Origin: Pantoea eucrina
GTDB lineage: Bacteria > Pseudomonadota > Gammaproteobacteria > Enterobacterales > Enterobacteriaceae
Reading direction: 5' to 3'
DNA: 64,000 nucleotides
NCBI RefSeq assembly: GCF_002095385.1
Contig: NZ_MIPP01000003.1
Coordinates: 62,001 to 126,000, forward strand
The position numbers were made by a program, and so were the translations under genes. Below, piece after piece: positions 18,304 to 27,646 of this stretch; the first letter of the stretch is position 1, and each line of letters begins with the position of its first letter. The notes below the pieces were generated by a model. The model was not told the DNA's origin. It searched no databases and was given only the letters and a program-made list of their open reading frames with translations.

Positions 18304-20915
18304 CAGGGATCCCTCTTTGATGGCAGGGTGGCGTTCTGCTCCACCCAGGATTGTAAATTATCGCCAAAGCGCAGGCTGCGCCATAGCTGGAACAAATTCT
18401 CCTGATGACGATAGTTGAGATTGATTGTCTGGCGCCGGTTGCTGAATTGGCTGACGCCGGTGACCTGCGACTGCATCATCAGATTACCGGTATTATCCAG
18501 ATCGAGTGTGGCCCAGGAGCGTGAAATCTCCAGATAACGCAGCCAGCTGAGCGCTGCCCCGGCGGCGACATTGTCTTTTACAATCGCGTCTGCCGTATCC
18601 TTATCCAGCCGAAACGTGAGCGGCCCGCTGTTAGCAATCCAGCCATTTCTGATCAGCCACTGCGGATTACTGAGCCACAGCGGCAGCTCGCCATTAACCT
18701 TACCCGACATAGCAAACTGTTTGGGCTTGAGTGCCGTCACCAGCCGGCTGAGATCGATCTGGCGCAGCGAAATCCTGGCCGCTTCGCGCTGCGGCATGCG
18801 CAGCGCCGGCATACTGACGTGCCCGCCCAGTAAATCGAGCGTCACGTTACTCAGGGTAAGCGGCTGTCTCTCCTGCCAGGGATAGTAACCCTGCAGATCG
18901 GCCGTGATATTCTGCAACGCAAACTGATTGTTAACCTCGCGGATACGCAGCGAAACCGGTCCGCGCCGTCCCAGCTGCCACTGCTGAGCGCGGTAGCGAA
19001 ACGGCAGCGCAAAATCGATGCCGTTGATGTCACTGTCCGGCAGCTGCAGGCTGCCCTGCTGAACCGCAAAGAAGCCGCCTGCCTGAAATGCCTGGCTGGC
19101 TCCGGCTGAAAACGCGACCTGCGCCCGCAGCTCACCGCTGCGGATACGCATTTTTAAGTCGCTGCTGAGCAGCGGCTGGAACACGCGCAGCGACTGTGCC
19201 GGCCACCAGGCCTCCCCGCGTAGCCGCTCACCATCCCAGCGCCCGTGCACGCGCAGCGGGCCGATATCTTCAGCGCGCAGTTCACCGCGCCATAAAAACC
19301 GTGCCGGATCGCGACCTTTCACATCAAACGTCAGCCCTGCAGGCGGCAGCCAGCCGCCGTAGCTGAAGTGCGTTTGTCCCGCATCAAGACGAAAACTGCC
19401 TGCAAAACCGGGCTGCGTGCTATCCCGCTGCCAGCGCAGCGGCGCAGTGAGCCGGATACGCGGCCGGTCAATCTGCACCGGCCCCCACGCCAGTTGATTC
19501 AGGCCGGTATTGAGCGTATCCAGCGTAATGCGCTGATCCAGCCAGCTGCCGGTGCCTGCGACATCCCACTCTGCGTTAAACGGCTGCAGTTTGCCGTCGC
19601 CCCAGTAGCGCCAGCGCCAGCTGCCGCTGTCTGGCCAGAACGCAGCGGCGCGGCCATCCAGATGCAGCGTAAAGTGACCATAGTCGCGCTTATGCGCCGT
19701 CAGAATCGCCTGCAGCCGGCCATCAATGCCCTGCGCTGAAAGCGAAACGCCCGCCAGGGGCCAGCGTGCTTCATCCACTTCAGGGAGATCCAGCAGCTGA
19801 CCGCGCAGGCGCAGCAGTGCGCCTGGCTGGAACGTCAGCGTCGGCGCGCTGAGTGCGCCGCGCAGCTCGCCGGGCAGGCTGCCATAGAGCTGCAGCCCGG
19901 CAAATTTACTCTCGCCGGTAATGCGCAGCGGCAGCGCGTTATCCGTTACGCGCAGCGGTCCCGGCCCTACGCTCAGTACCACATTACCTTTACCGCCGCG
20001 CCCCTGCGTCAGCAGATTCAGCCGCCCCTGCACGCGCAGGTTGTCCATCCCCTGCTGCCATCCGGTCAGAGTCAGCCCCACGCCGCCTGACAGCATCTGA
20101 CTGGCCAGAGGCCAGCGCCAGCGCCCGTCGGCGATCTGAAACGTATCGCGGTCGCTCTGCCACGGCAGCTCAAGCAGCGGTGTCTCATCGCCCTGCTCCT
20201 GAACGATCAGCTTACCCTGCTGCTGCTGCCACTGCAGATCCAGCGTCAGCGGCTGCGGCCACTGAGCCACGCTTAGCTCACTCTGCAGCGAGCCGGTTAC
20301 TGGCAAGCCATCCGCAAATGTGGGCAGCGCTACGCTGCCATGTAACGCCAGCGGTTGTGTCAGAAAAGGATGTTGTAACTTAAGAGAGTCGACCGTCAGC
20401 GTCTGGCCCTGTAAGCGTGCGCTCAGGCTGAGATTATCGCCGCGATAGCGCAGCTGCTGCTGTTCCGGTGCAAGCGTGAGATCGAGTTCACCGGCATAGT
20501 GCTGCCACGGCAGGACGGCCAGCCTGCCGATATGCACATCGGCCCCCGGCAGGCGCTGCTGCCAGTCGGCCAGCGTACGCGGTACGGCAGAAGCTGGCTG
20601 CGGCGGCAGCGACTGCCAGCAGGCGCTGTTAAGCGTGACGCGCTGTGCGCTAAGCTGCCAGCGCTGCTGTGAGCGGCCCAGCGCCACCTGCTCAACCTTA
20701 GCCAGCGTACAGCTGCCCGTCAGGTAACGCAGCTGCGGCAACGTCACTGCGCCCTGCTGCCAGCCCGGCCTGCCCTCAATTTCGATGCGCGTCTCATCCG
20801 GCAGCCAGATGCCGGCCAGCCGTGGCAGCCACTGCGTCAGCGTCAGCAGCAGGCCCAGCAGCAGCAGAATCAGCGCCAGCAAGGCGGCAAGTAGTCGGCG
20901 AAGGCCACGCGTCAT
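18303..20915 (-). CDS. ydbH: YdbH AsmA-like intermembrane bridge protein
   Basis: An 870-residue protein (E. coli 879) with one N-terminal membrane anchor (about 7-29, very Leu-rich). A long repetitive beta-rich periplasmic region follows, with frequent L/V-R/T-G alternation typical of AsmA-like proteins. With TamB and YhdP, YdbH forms the redundant set of AsmA-like bridges thought to carry phospholipids to the outer membrane. The C-terminal part carries conserved dicarboxylate-type segments (LNYRHQENLFQLWRSL). First gene of the ydbH-ynbE-ydbL operon; divergent from ldhA. Confidence 0.93.
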   Translation of the reverse strand: MTRGLRRLLAALLALILLLLGLLLTLTQWLPRLAGIWLPDETRIEIEGRPGWQQGAVTLPQLRYLTGSCTLAKVEQVALGRSQQRWQLSAQRVTLNSACWQSLPPQPASAVPRTLADWQQRLPGADVHIGRLAVLPWQHYAGELDLTLAPEQQQLRYRGDNLSLSARLQGQTLTVDSLKLQHPFLTQPLALHGSVALPTFADGLPVTGSLQSELSVAQWPQPLTLDLQWQQQQGKLIVQEQGDETPLLELPWQSDRDTFQIADGRWRWPLASQMLSGGVGLTLTGWQQGMDNLRVQGRLNLLTQGRGGKGNVVLSVGPGPLRVTDNALPLRITGESKFAGLQLYGSLPGELRGALSAPTLTFQPGALLRLRGQLLDLPEVDEARWPLAGVSLSAQGIDGRLQAILTAHKRDYGHFTLHLDGRAAAFWPDSGSWRWRYWGDGKLQPFNAEWDVAGTGSWLDQRITLDTLNTGLNQLAWGPVQIDRPRIRLTAPLRWQRDSTQPGFAGSFRLDAGQTHFSYGGWLPPAGLTFDVKGRDPARFLWRGELRAEDIGPLRVHGRWDGERLRGEAWWPAQSLRVFQPLLSSDLKMRIRSGELRAQVAFSAGASQAFQAGGFFAVQQGSLQLPDSDINGIDFALPFRYRAQQWQLGRRGPVSLRIREVNNQFALQNITADLQGYYPWQERQPLTLSNVTLDLLGGHVSMPALRMPQREAARISLRQIDLSRLVTALKPKQFAMSGKVNGELPLWLSNPQWLIRNGWIANSGPLTFRLDKDTADAIVKDNVAAGAALSWLRYLEISRSWATLDLDNTGNLMMQSQVTGVSQFSNRRQTINLNYRHQENLFQLWRSLRFGDNLQSWVEQNATLPSKRDP

Positions 20916-21079
20916 GGCGGGTAACTATCCTGTTGTTTATATTTTCCTGCCGAAATGATGGCACGTAATCATTCGCAAATGAAGGTGTTAGCCTGGCCTG
21001 CTGCGTGAAGAAAAGCAAAGTCGCGCAGAAACCGTTATCCTTTAATGATACCGACATGGCATTTTTCAGGAGCGAAACA

Positions 21080-22072
21080 ATGAAAGTTGCGGTTTACAGC
21101 ACCAAGCACTATGACCAGAAATATTTTGAACAGGTCAACGCCCGTTTTGGATTTGAGCTGGTGTTCTTTGATTTTCTGCTCAGCGAGGATACGGCAAAAA
21201 ATGCTGCCAGCTGTGACGCGGTCTGTATTTTCGTAAATGACGACTGCGGCAGAGCGGTACTGGAAGAGCTGGCGGCATTGGGCATTAAGTATATTGCCCT
21301 GCGCTGTGCCGGATTCAACAACGTCGATCTGCAGGCGGCTGCTGAGCTGGGCATGGAGGTAGTACGCGTGCCCGCCTACTCCCCGGAAGCGGTGGCGGAA
21401 CACACGGTGGGTATGATGTTGGCGCTGAATCGCCGCATTCATCGCGCTTATCAGCGCACCCGTGACGCAAACTTTTCGCTTGATGGCCTGACCGGCTTCA
21501 ACATGCACAATAAAACCGCAGGCGTGGTCGGTACGGGGAAAATCGGCGTGGCTACGCTGCGGATCCTGAAAGGATTTGGCATGAAGCTGCTGGCCTGTGA
21601 TCCCTACCCGAGCGACGCTGCGCTTGAGCTGGGTGCAGAATATGTCGATCTGAAAACGCTGTTTGCCCGCTCGGATGTGATTACGCTGCACTGCCCGATG
21701 ACGCCGGAAAATCATCATATGCTTAACGCGCAGGCGTTCAGCGAAATGAAAGATGGCGTGATGATCATCAATACCAGCCGCGGCGGCCTGATCGATTCGC
21801 AGGCGGCTATTGAAGCGCTAAAACAGCAGAAGATCGGGTCGCTGGGAATGGACGTCTATGAAAATGAACGCGATCTGTTTTTTGAGGACAAATCGAACGA
21901 CGTTATTCAGGACGACATTTTCCGCCGCCTCTCTGCCTGCCACAACGTGCTGTTTACCGGACATCAGGCGTTTCTGACCGCAGAAGCCCTGACCGCCATC
22001 TCAGAAACCACGCTGGGTAATCTGCAGCAGCTCGATCAGGGCGAAGCGTGCCCGAACCGGGTTAAGCCCTGA
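21080..22072 (+). CDS. ldhA: LdhA fermentative D-lactate dehydrogenase
   Basis: A 330-residue D-2-hydroxyacid dehydrogenase reducing pyruvate to D-lactate with NADH during fermentation. The Rossmann motif GTGKIGVATLRIL is near residue 152, catalytic Arg is in NTSRGGLID, Glu is in the ENERDLFFEDKS region, and the catalytic His is in LFTGHQAFLT (about 296). The start is ATG 21080, behind CAGGAGCGAA, which gives the MKVAVYSTKHYDQKY N-terminus of the family; upstream in-frame codons are disregarded. Divergent from ydbH and convergent with ydbJ, as in E. coli. Confidence 0.97.
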   Translation: MKVAVYSTKHYDQKYFEQVNARFGFELVFFDFLLSEDTAKNAASCDAVCIFVNDDCGRAVLEELAALGIKYIALRCAGFNNVDLQAAAELGMEVVRVPAYSPEAVAEHTVGMMLALNRRIHRAYQRTRDANFSLDGLTGFNMHNKTAGVVGTGKIGVATLRILKGFGMKLLACDPYPSDAALELGAEYVDLKTLFARSDVITLHCPMTPENHHMLNAQAFSEMKDGVMIINTSRGGLIDSQAAIEALKQQKIGSLGMDVYENERDLFFEDKSNDVIQDDIFRRLSACHNVLFTGHQAFLTAEALTAISETTLGNLQQLDQGEACPNRVKP

Positions 22073-22076
22073 AATG

Positions 22077-22100
22077 GTGCGCCCGCATCAGCGGGCGCAC
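22077..22100. terminator. Bidirectional hairpin between ldhA and ydbJ
   Basis: A perfect 10-bp stem, GTGCGCCCGC with GCGGGCGCAC and loop ATCA. The last codons and stop of ydbJ lie inside the hairpin. Confidence 0.6.
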
Positions 22101-22360
22101 GTGCCACCCATGAGCGCCTGTTCATCGCAGCGGCGGCCGTTTGACAGCTGACACATGCCGATACGTGAACCATCCAGCTGGCGGGAAAATGCCAGCGTGC
22201 CCCCGGCACCGCTGCAGCTGCTTTCTGCCATCGCGGACATCACGACGTGCGGCTGGACGTGAGCCGCGGTCGCCTGCTGCGGCGGTTCGTTATCAGGGGT
22301 ACTGCTGCAGGCGGAGAGCAGCAGTGCTGCACCAGCCAGCAGTAAAGAGGCAGCTTTCAT
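22088..22360 (-). CDS. ydbJ: YdbJ-like DUF333 lipoprotein
   Basis: A 90-residue lipoprotein. Signal peptide with lipobox LSAC (Cys at about 18), a low-complexity linker, then a DUF333 domain (about 45-90) recognisable by CSGAGGTLAFSRQLDGSRIGMC and the closing NGRRCDEQALMGGTC. The start is set at ATG 22360, with GGAG nine bases upstream. E. coli ydbJ lies in the same neighbourhood, near ldhA. Function unknown. Confidence 0.78.
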   Translation of the reverse strand: MKAASLLLAGAALLLSACSSTPDNEPPQQATAAHVQPHVVMSAMAESSCSGAGGTLAFSRQLDGSRIGMCQLSNGRRCDEQALMGGTCAR

Positions 22361-22549
22361 TAGTCGGACTCCGGGGACAGGGGACAAAAAGTGCTCACAG
22401 CATATGACAGCCTCTGCTGTGAATCGAGTGCGGACATAGCTTTTTACAAAATTTCAGACCTTTCATTGCAAGCAGAATTATCCTGAAGAGAAGATTTTTG
22501 CCGGTTATCTTCTAAAATAATCCGTTATTTCAATTGCTCAGGGGAAATT

Positions 22550-23206
22550 ATGTTAACCGATATGCTGTTACGCATCGCGCTGGCCGGCGTTCTCGGCGGG
22601 CTTATCGGACTTGAGCGTCAGATGCGGGCAAAAGAGGCGGGTCTGCGTACCCATATTCTGGTGGGGATCGGCAGCGCCCTGTTTATGCTGGTCTCGAAAT
22701 ATGGCTTTGCCGATATGCTCAGCAGCGACCATGTGGGTCTTGATCCCAGCCGCATCGCGGCGCAGGTCGTCAGCGGTATGGGCTTTCTCGGGGCCGGTAC
22801 CATCATTATTCAGAAGCAGATCGTAAAAGGCCTGACTACCGCAGCGGGCCTCTGGGTTACCGCCGCCATCGGTCTGGTTATCGGTAGCGGCATGTATGAA
22901 ATTGGCATTTATGGCACGCTGCTGGCGCTGGTCGTGCTGGAGGTTTTTCGCCGCCTCAGCCACTGGCTGATTGGCCGCCATCATACGCTGATCGTGCATC
23001 TGAAAGCCAAAAGCGTCCCGCTGGTGTTACTGGTGCTGCAGCGTGAAGGGATCCGCTACGGGCATATCGCGGTGGTCAACCGTGACGAAGAGAGCGGCCT
23101 GTGTGAACTCAGCGTAGAGGTCACACTCTCCCGCCGGGCACCGCGCCACAGCCTTTATGAGAAGGTCATGGATATTAAAGGGGTGCAGTCACTGGAGATG
23201 GTATAG
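22550..23206 (+). CDS. MgtC/SapB-family inner-membrane protein
   Basis: A 218-residue protein with the conserved MgtC N-terminal motif [31 protein letters not shown] and about five membrane helices (to about residue 140). A cytoplasmic C-terminal domain of about 75 residues follows. Family members affect growth under low magnesium and acid, and in Salmonella MgtC inhibits the F1Fo ATPase. This copy lacks an mgtB neighbour and resembles housekeeping relatives such as E. coli YhiD, so a Mg-stress role is inference. It starts at ATG 22550 behind CAGGGGAAATT. Confidence 0.88.
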   Translation: MLTDMLLRIALAGVLGGLIGLERQMRAKEAGLRTHILVGIGSALFMLVSKYGFADMLSSDHVGLDPSRIAAQVVSGMGFLGAGTIIIQKQIVKGLTTAAGLWVTAAIGLVIGSGMYEIGIYGTLLALVVLEVFRRLSHWLIGRHHTLIVHLKAKSVPLVLLVLQREGIRYGHIAVVNRDEESGLCELSVEVTLSRRAPRHSLYEKVMDIKGVQSLEMV

Positions 23207-23385
23207 AGGCGCAGACAGAGCAAAATTATTAGCCACGGATGCGGCAACAGATTAAAAGCGTTCACGCGAGGCTGGTATTCGCGCGCGCAATCCGTACCAT
23301 ACGCATCCATAACTACAGGTTTATGACCGCCAATGCGGGTTTCAGCCGCCTGTTCTGTTCGCCGGCACTCTCAAGCGTGAAAATA

Positions 23386-24321
23386 ATGTCAGAAAATCAA
23401 GACGTAACAAAAAAAGAGCAATACAACTTCAATAAACTGCAGAAGCGCCTGCGCCGCAACGTCGGCGAAGCGATTGCTGACTTCAACATGATTGAAGAAG
23501 GCGACCGCATCATGGTCTGTCTCTCAGGCGGTAAAGACAGCTATACCATGCTGGAGATCCTGCGCAGCCTGCAGCAGAGCGCGCCGGTGAATTTTTCGCT
23601 GGTGGCGGTCAATCTCGATCAGAAGCAGCCCGGCTTCCCGGCGCATATTCTGCCCGCTTATCTTGAGACGCTGGGCGTGGAGTATAAAATTGTCACCGAA
23701 GATACTTACTCTATTGTTAAAGAGAAGATCCCGGAAGGCAAAACCACCTGCTCACTCTGCTCGCGTCTGCGTCGCGGTATTCTCTATCGCACCGCCAGCG
23801 AACTGGGCTGTACTAAAATTGCGCTCGGCCATCATCGCGACGATATCCTGCAGACGCTGTTTCTTAATATGTTCTACGGCGGCAAAATGAAAGGCATGCC
23901 GCCCAAGCTGATGAGTGATGACGGCAAGCATATTGTTATCCGCCCTCTCGCCTACTGCCGTGAAAAAGATATTATCCGCTTTGCTGAAGCGCGCCAGTAC
24001 CCGATTATCCCCTGCAACCTGTGCGGTTCGCAGCCCAACCTGCAGCGTCAGGTGGTGGCCGATATGCTGCGCGACTGGGATAAACGTTTTCCGGGCCGCA
24101 TTGAAACCATGTTCAGCGCCATGCAGAACATTGTGCCTTCGCATATGGCGGATATCAGCCTGTTCGATTTCAAAGGCATCCGCCATGGCGATGAAGTGGT
24201 TGATGGTGGTGATATTGGCTTCGATCGCGAGACGCTGCCGATGCAGCCCGCGGGCTGGCAGCCGGATGAGGATGCAGCAGCCACCGCGGAGCTGCGGCTG
24301 GATGTATTAGAGATAAAGTAG
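23386..24321 (+). CDS. ttcA: TtcA tRNA 2-thiocytidine synthetase
   Basis: A 311-residue enzyme that thiolates C32 in a subset of tRNAs, using ATP and an iron-sulfur cluster. The PP-loop SGGKDS lies at 47-52. Cluster cysteines are visible as the CSLC pair (122, 125) and the CNLC pair (210, 213). The start is ATG 23386 ([19 protein letters not shown]), which matches the E. coli N-terminus; an upstream in-frame extension of 49 codons is ignored. A strong terminator follows. In E. coli ttcA also lies near fnrS and zntB. Confidence 0.96.
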   Translation: MSENQDVTKKEQYNFNKLQKRLRRNVGEAIADFNMIEEGDRIMVCLSGGKDSYTMLEILRSLQQSAPVNFSLVAVNLDQKQPGFPAHILPAYLETLGVEYKIVTEDTYSIVKEKIPEGKTTCSLCSRLRRGILYRTASELGCTKIALGHHRDDILQTLFLNMFYGGKMKGMPPKLMSDDGKHIVIRPLAYCREKDIIRFAEARQYPIIPCNLCGSQPNLQRQVVADMLRDWDKRFPGRIETMFSAMQNIVPSHMADISLFDFKGIRHGDEVVDGGDIGFDRETLPMQPAGWQPDEDAAATAELRLDVLEIK

Positions 24322-24337
24322 TTCTGCTGAGAACTAC

Positions 24338-24373
24338 AAAGGCGCGTATCCCGGCGGGAACGCGCCTTTTTTT
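24338..24373 (+). terminator. ttcA terminator
   Basis: Stem AAAGGCGCGT (24338-24347) with ACGCGCCTTT (24360-24369), followed by TTTTATT. Its 3' end overlaps the stop codon of the convergent proline-rich gene. Confidence 0.9.
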
Positions 24374-24518
24374 ATTGATGCGGCGGCGGATCGCTGATGG
24401 GTGGCACATCGGGATCGTGCGGCGGCTCCGGCTCCGGAATGGGCTGCGGCTGCGGAACAGGCTCCGGAATCGGCACCGGGTCGGTTGGGATCGGTTCACT
24501 GGCGTGGATAGCTTGCAT
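24372..24518 (-). CDS. Proline-rich microprotein, 48 aa
   Basis: A 48-codon gene starting MQAIHASEPIPTDPVPIPEP and then repeating short Pro-x-Pro units (VPQPQPIPEPEPP) to the stop. A strong AGGAG ribosome-binding site precedes the ATG by seven bases, which supports translation. It sits between ttcA (convergent) and fnrS (same strand). The E. coli locus also carries an annotated proline-rich small protein near fnrS (I believe YnaL), so this is probably its counterpart. No function is known; the sequence would be extended and unstructured. Confidence 0.6.
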   Translation of the reverse strand: MQAIHASEPIPTDPVPIPEPVPQPQPIPEPEPPHDPDVPPISDPPPHQ

Positions 24519-24580
24519 CGCTTTCTCCTGTTGCGGAACGTACTTTAAGCGTAGGAAAGCTTTGCTGAACAAGCCAGCAT

Positions 24581-24700
24581 AAAAAAAACCGGCCCTGGGG
24601 CCGGTGTCAGAGGAATTAACTGTGCTATGCAGTAATTCGCAAACAGGAAGTAAGACAATATGGAGTACAACGCCCATCGCCTGACGTTGCATTCACCTGC
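24581..24700 (-). ncRNA. fnrS: FnrS small RNA
   Basis: On the minus strand a sequence starting GCAGGTGAATGCAACGTC at 24700 and continuing through ACTCCATATTGTCTTACTTCC and GAATTACTGCATAGCAC matches E. coli FnrS closely. It ends in a GGCC-rich hairpin with eight Ts at 24581-24588, for a length of about 120 nt. FnrS is an Hfq-dependent, FNR-activated RNA that represses aerobic-metabolism mRNAs such as sodB, maeA and metE under anoxia. An FNR site is centred at about -42 (24736-24749). The position between ttcA and zntB also agrees with E. coli, although dbpA is absent. Confidence 0.92.
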
Positions 24701-24735
24701 GAAAGAGAGTGTGCCGCGATTTTCCGCAGGGTGAG

Positions 24736-24749
24736 TTGATATCGATCAG
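24736..24749 (-). promoter_or_regulatory. FNR site of the fnrS promoter
   Basis: TTGATATCGATCAG (plus-strand reading) matches TTGAT-N4-ATCAA in nine of ten positions. It is centred about 42 bases upstream of the inferred fnrS start at 24700, the class II activation position. Confidence 0.85.
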
Positions 24750-24764
24750 GTTTTCCCGCTTTTG

Positions 24765-25748
24765 CTACAGCCATTTGCGTTTTTTCAGCCATACCGCCAC
24801 GCCCCCGACCATCAGCAGCAGGATCAGACAAAACAGCAGAAAACCGTGCTGCCAGTTACCGCCCGGAATGCCACCGAGGTTGACGCCAAACAGTCCGGTA
24901 AGAAAGGTCGCAGGCAGAAAAATCATCGCCATCAGTGACATGGTATATGTCCGGCGGTTCATCGACTCCGCCAGCAGCGAGGCGACCTCGTCAGCGAGGA
25001 TGCCGGTGCGCGCCACGCCGGCGTTGAGATCGTCCAGGCCGCGGCCCAGACGGTCCGCCACGTCCTGCATGCGTCGCCGGTCGTCGTCACTCATCCACGG
25101 GAGTTTCTCGCTGGCCAGTCGCGCATAGACATCACGCTGCGGTGCCATATAGCGGCGCATGACGATCAGCTGCTTGCGCAGCAGCGCCAGCTCGCCTCTG
25201 GCCGGCACCTGCTGATCCATCAGCGCATCTTCCAGCTCAATAATCTTGTCATGCATATCTTCAATGAATTCGCTGGCGTGATCGGTCAGCGCGTCGCAGA
25301 CATCCACCAGCCAGCTGCCGCCGTCTGCCGGGCCATTACCATGCTGCAGCTCATTGAGCACTTCATCTATCGCGTTGACTTTGCGGCGGCGCGTAGAGAC
25401 GATCAGTTTGTCATTGATGAATACGCGCATCGCCACCAGCTGATCGGGACGCGAGTCGGCGTTGTGGTTCACGCTGCGCAGCACAATCATAAAGCCGTCG
25501 CCAAGCCGCGTGACGCGCGGCCGCATACTGTCGCCTGCCAGCGCATCGCGCACGGCATCGGGGATCAGCGGCGTATTCTGCAGCCACTCCGCGCTCTGGC
25601 GCTGCGCGTAATTCAGATGCAGCCAGCAGTGGCGCTCGCAGTGGATGATATCGTCATCTTTAATCGCGATAACGCCACCTTTGCCATCAAACTGACAGGC
25701 AATAATGGCATCTGATACCTGTAATGCTTTCCCTTCAATAACGTTCAC
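24765..25748 (-). CDS. zntB: ZntB zinc transporter (CorA family)
   Basis: A 327-residue 2-TM-GxN transporter with a long cytoplasmic N-terminal funnel domain and two C-terminal helices (about 270-290 and 303-322). The GVN filter motif is in [15 protein letters not shown]. coli ZntB is also 327 residues and moves Zn2+ with protons. The start is set at GTG 25748 because GGAG stands seven bases upstream and the length then equals the family's. The transcript is on the same strand as fnrS, whose promoter lies just past its 3' end. Confidence 0.94.
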   Translation of the reverse strand: MNVIEGKALQVSDAIIACQFDGKGGVIAIKDDDIIHCERHCWLHLNYAQRQSAEWLQNTPLIPDAVRDALAGDSMRPRVTRLGDGFMIVLRSVNHNADSRPDQLVAMRVFINDKLIVSTRRRKVNAIDEVLNELQHGNGPADGGSWLVDVCDALTDHASEFIEDMHDKIIELEDALMDQQVPARGELALLRKQLIVMRRYMAPQRDVYARLASEKLPWMSDDDRRRMQDVADRLGRGLDDLNAGVARTGILADEVASLLAESMNRRTYTMSLMAMIFLPATFLTGLFGVNLGGIPGGNWQHGFLLFCLILLLMVGGVAVWLKKRKWL

Positions 25749-25843
25749 GTCCCCACTCCACGCTCTCAATCAACAGGCTACAGTCTAGCGCCGCGCCTTT
25801 CAGTTGCAATCGCGCCGGTGTATGCAAACGTGACGCAAGGTAC

Positions 25844-27463
25844 TCAGTGCTTTTCAATCCACAACTCGCGGCTGTAAGCCACATCTTCCGGGTTGGTGAT
25901 GGGATAGCCTTTTACCCACGGTTTTATCAGGCGGCCGTTTGTATATTGATATAGCGGTGCGATGGGTGCCTGGTCGGCAATGATCTGCTCCGCTTTGTTG
26001 TAATCTGCATTGCGCGCCTGCACGCTGGTTTCGATACTCGCTTTCGCCAGTAGCGCGTCATACTCCGCGCTGTTGAAACGCGCAATATTCCCGCTGTGGC
26101 TGGCCGTCAGCAGACTGAGAAAGGTAGAGGGTTCGTTATAATCACCGACCCACGAGGCGCGGATCACATCAAAATTTCCGCTGTTGCGGCTGTCGATATA
26201 GGTTTTCCACTCCTGGTTTTGCAGCGTAACCTCTGCGCCCAGCGTCTTTTTCCACATCGAGGCGACGGCGATAGCAATTTTCTGATGGCTTTCTGAGGTG
26301 TTATAGAGCAGCGTCAGATGCAGCGGCTTAGCTGGACCGTAGCCCGCTGCCGCGAGCAGCGCTTTCGCCTGCGCATTCAGCTCCTGCTGGCTATGCTGCT
26401 GCAGATAGCTCTGCTGTGACGTAAAACCGGCCGTCACATCGGGAGTGAAATGCCACGCCGGCTTCTCGCCGGTCCCCAGCACCTTCTCCGCAATAATGCG
26501 GCGATCGATACTCCACGAAAGCGCTTTACGCACGCGCACATCAGCCGTCGGTCCTTTCTGCGTATTAAAGGCGTAGTAGTAGGTCCCGAGCTGGTCAGGG
26601 GTATAGACCTCACCCGGCAGACTCTTTTTCAATAGCGCAAACATATTTTTCGGGAATGATTCGGTGATATCGATATCCCCGGCGCGGTAGCGCTTAGTGG
26701 CGCTGGACTCTTCATTGATGGGCAGAAAGGTCACCTGCGTCAGCACTGAATGCTTGTCGTCCCAGTAATGTTTATTGCGCACCAGAACAATCTTTTCATT
26801 TACGACCCGCGTTTGTAACTGATAGGCGCCATTTCCCACCAGCTTGCCCGGTGCGGTCCACGCGTCACCTTCAGCCTGGATAACTTTTTGCGGCACGGGA
26901 AACAGCGCGGCGTTGGCCATCATGGCTGGCAGCCACGGCACCGGTCGTGACAGCGTCACTTTCAGATGGGTGGCATCGGTGGCCGTTACGCCCAGTTTCT
27001 CCGGACTCATGCTGCCTTTGGTAATCGCTTCCGCATTTTCAATACCGCTCAGCGCCGCAAACCAGGCAAAAGGCGAACTGTTTTTCGGATCGACCAGACG
27101 CTGCCAGCTGTAGACAAAATCCTGCGCAGTGACCGGGCTGCCATCTGACCAGCGCGCATCTTTGCGCAGCGTAAACAGCCAGATTTTATTGTCATTACTG
27201 CTCCAGCTCTCAGCGACGCCGGGCACAATCTGGCCTTTTGCATCCTGGCTGGTGAGGCCTTCAAACAGGTCGCGCATGACCTGAATTTCCGGCAATCCCA
27301 CGGCTTTCATGGGATCAAGCGAGGCGGGTTCATCTTTGATGTGGCGAACAATTGTCTGCTGGCTGGCGAGCTGCGCGCCAGCCGGTATCTCAGCAGCAGT
27401 AGCCGGGAAAAACGTGCTGCTGACGATCAGCGCCAGCGCCGTGGGGAAAAACAGAGGCTTCAT
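25844..27463 (-). CDS. mppA: MppA periplasmic murein-tripeptide-binding protein
   Basis: A solute-binding protein of the OppA/SBP_bac_5 family, 539 residues, with a signal peptide of about 23 residues. It binds L-Ala-D-Glu-mDAP released from murein and passes it to the Opp permease. Strong match to E. coli MppA, including DEPASLDPMKAVGLPEIQV, LGTYYYAFNTQKGPTADVRVRK and FDVIRASWVGDYNEPSTFL. The start is taken at ATG 27463, five bases after AAGGAG. Divergent from mpaA, which degrades the same tripeptide, so the locus is a murein-peptide recycling unit together with ycjG. Confidence 0.95.
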   Translation of the reverse strand: MKPLFFPTALALIVSSTFFPATAAEIPAGAQLASQQTIVRHIKDEPASLDPMKAVGLPEIQVMRDLFEGLTSQDAKGQIVPGVAESWSSNDNKIWLFTLRKDARWSDGSPVTAQDFVYSWQRLVDPKNSSPFAWFAALSGIENAEAITKGSMSPEKLGVTATDATHLKVTLSRPVPWLPAMMANAALFPVPQKVIQAEGDAWTAPGKLVGNGAYQLQTRVVNEKIVLVRNKHYWDDKHSVLTQVTFLPINEESSATKRYRAGDIDITESFPKNMFALLKKSLPGEVYTPDQLGTYYYAFNTQKGPTADVRVRKALSWSIDRRIIAEKVLGTGEKPAWHFTPDVTAGFTSQQSYLQQHSQQELNAQAKALLAAAGYGPAKPLHLTLLYNTSESHQKIAIAVASMWKKTLGAEVTLQNQEWKTYIDSRNSGNFDVIRASWVGDYNEPSTFLSLLTASHSGNIARFNSAEYDALLAKASIETSVQARNADYNKAEQIIADQAPIAPLYQYTNGRLIKPWVKGYPITNPEDVAYSRELWIEKH

Positions 27464-27646
27464 CATCACTCCTTAACAGAAAAAAGGGCGACCTGAAGTG
27501 CGTAATGTCGCCAGCAACTCCGGCAACTGTAACGCAAATTGCTGATTGGTATGTAGCTATTTCCCGGTTTGCTGTTTACCGTTAATGTAGTGCCGGACAG
27601 GCGCGCGCCCCGCTCGTTTGCAGAGCCGCTCACAGGAGAGCCTGAT

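Noticed and set aside
22440-22549. Possible PhoP box before the mgtC-family gene
   Set aside because: GGTTA and CGTTA elements are present but with the wrong spacing; only a short AGAAGAT/ATCTTCT inverted repeat is seen.
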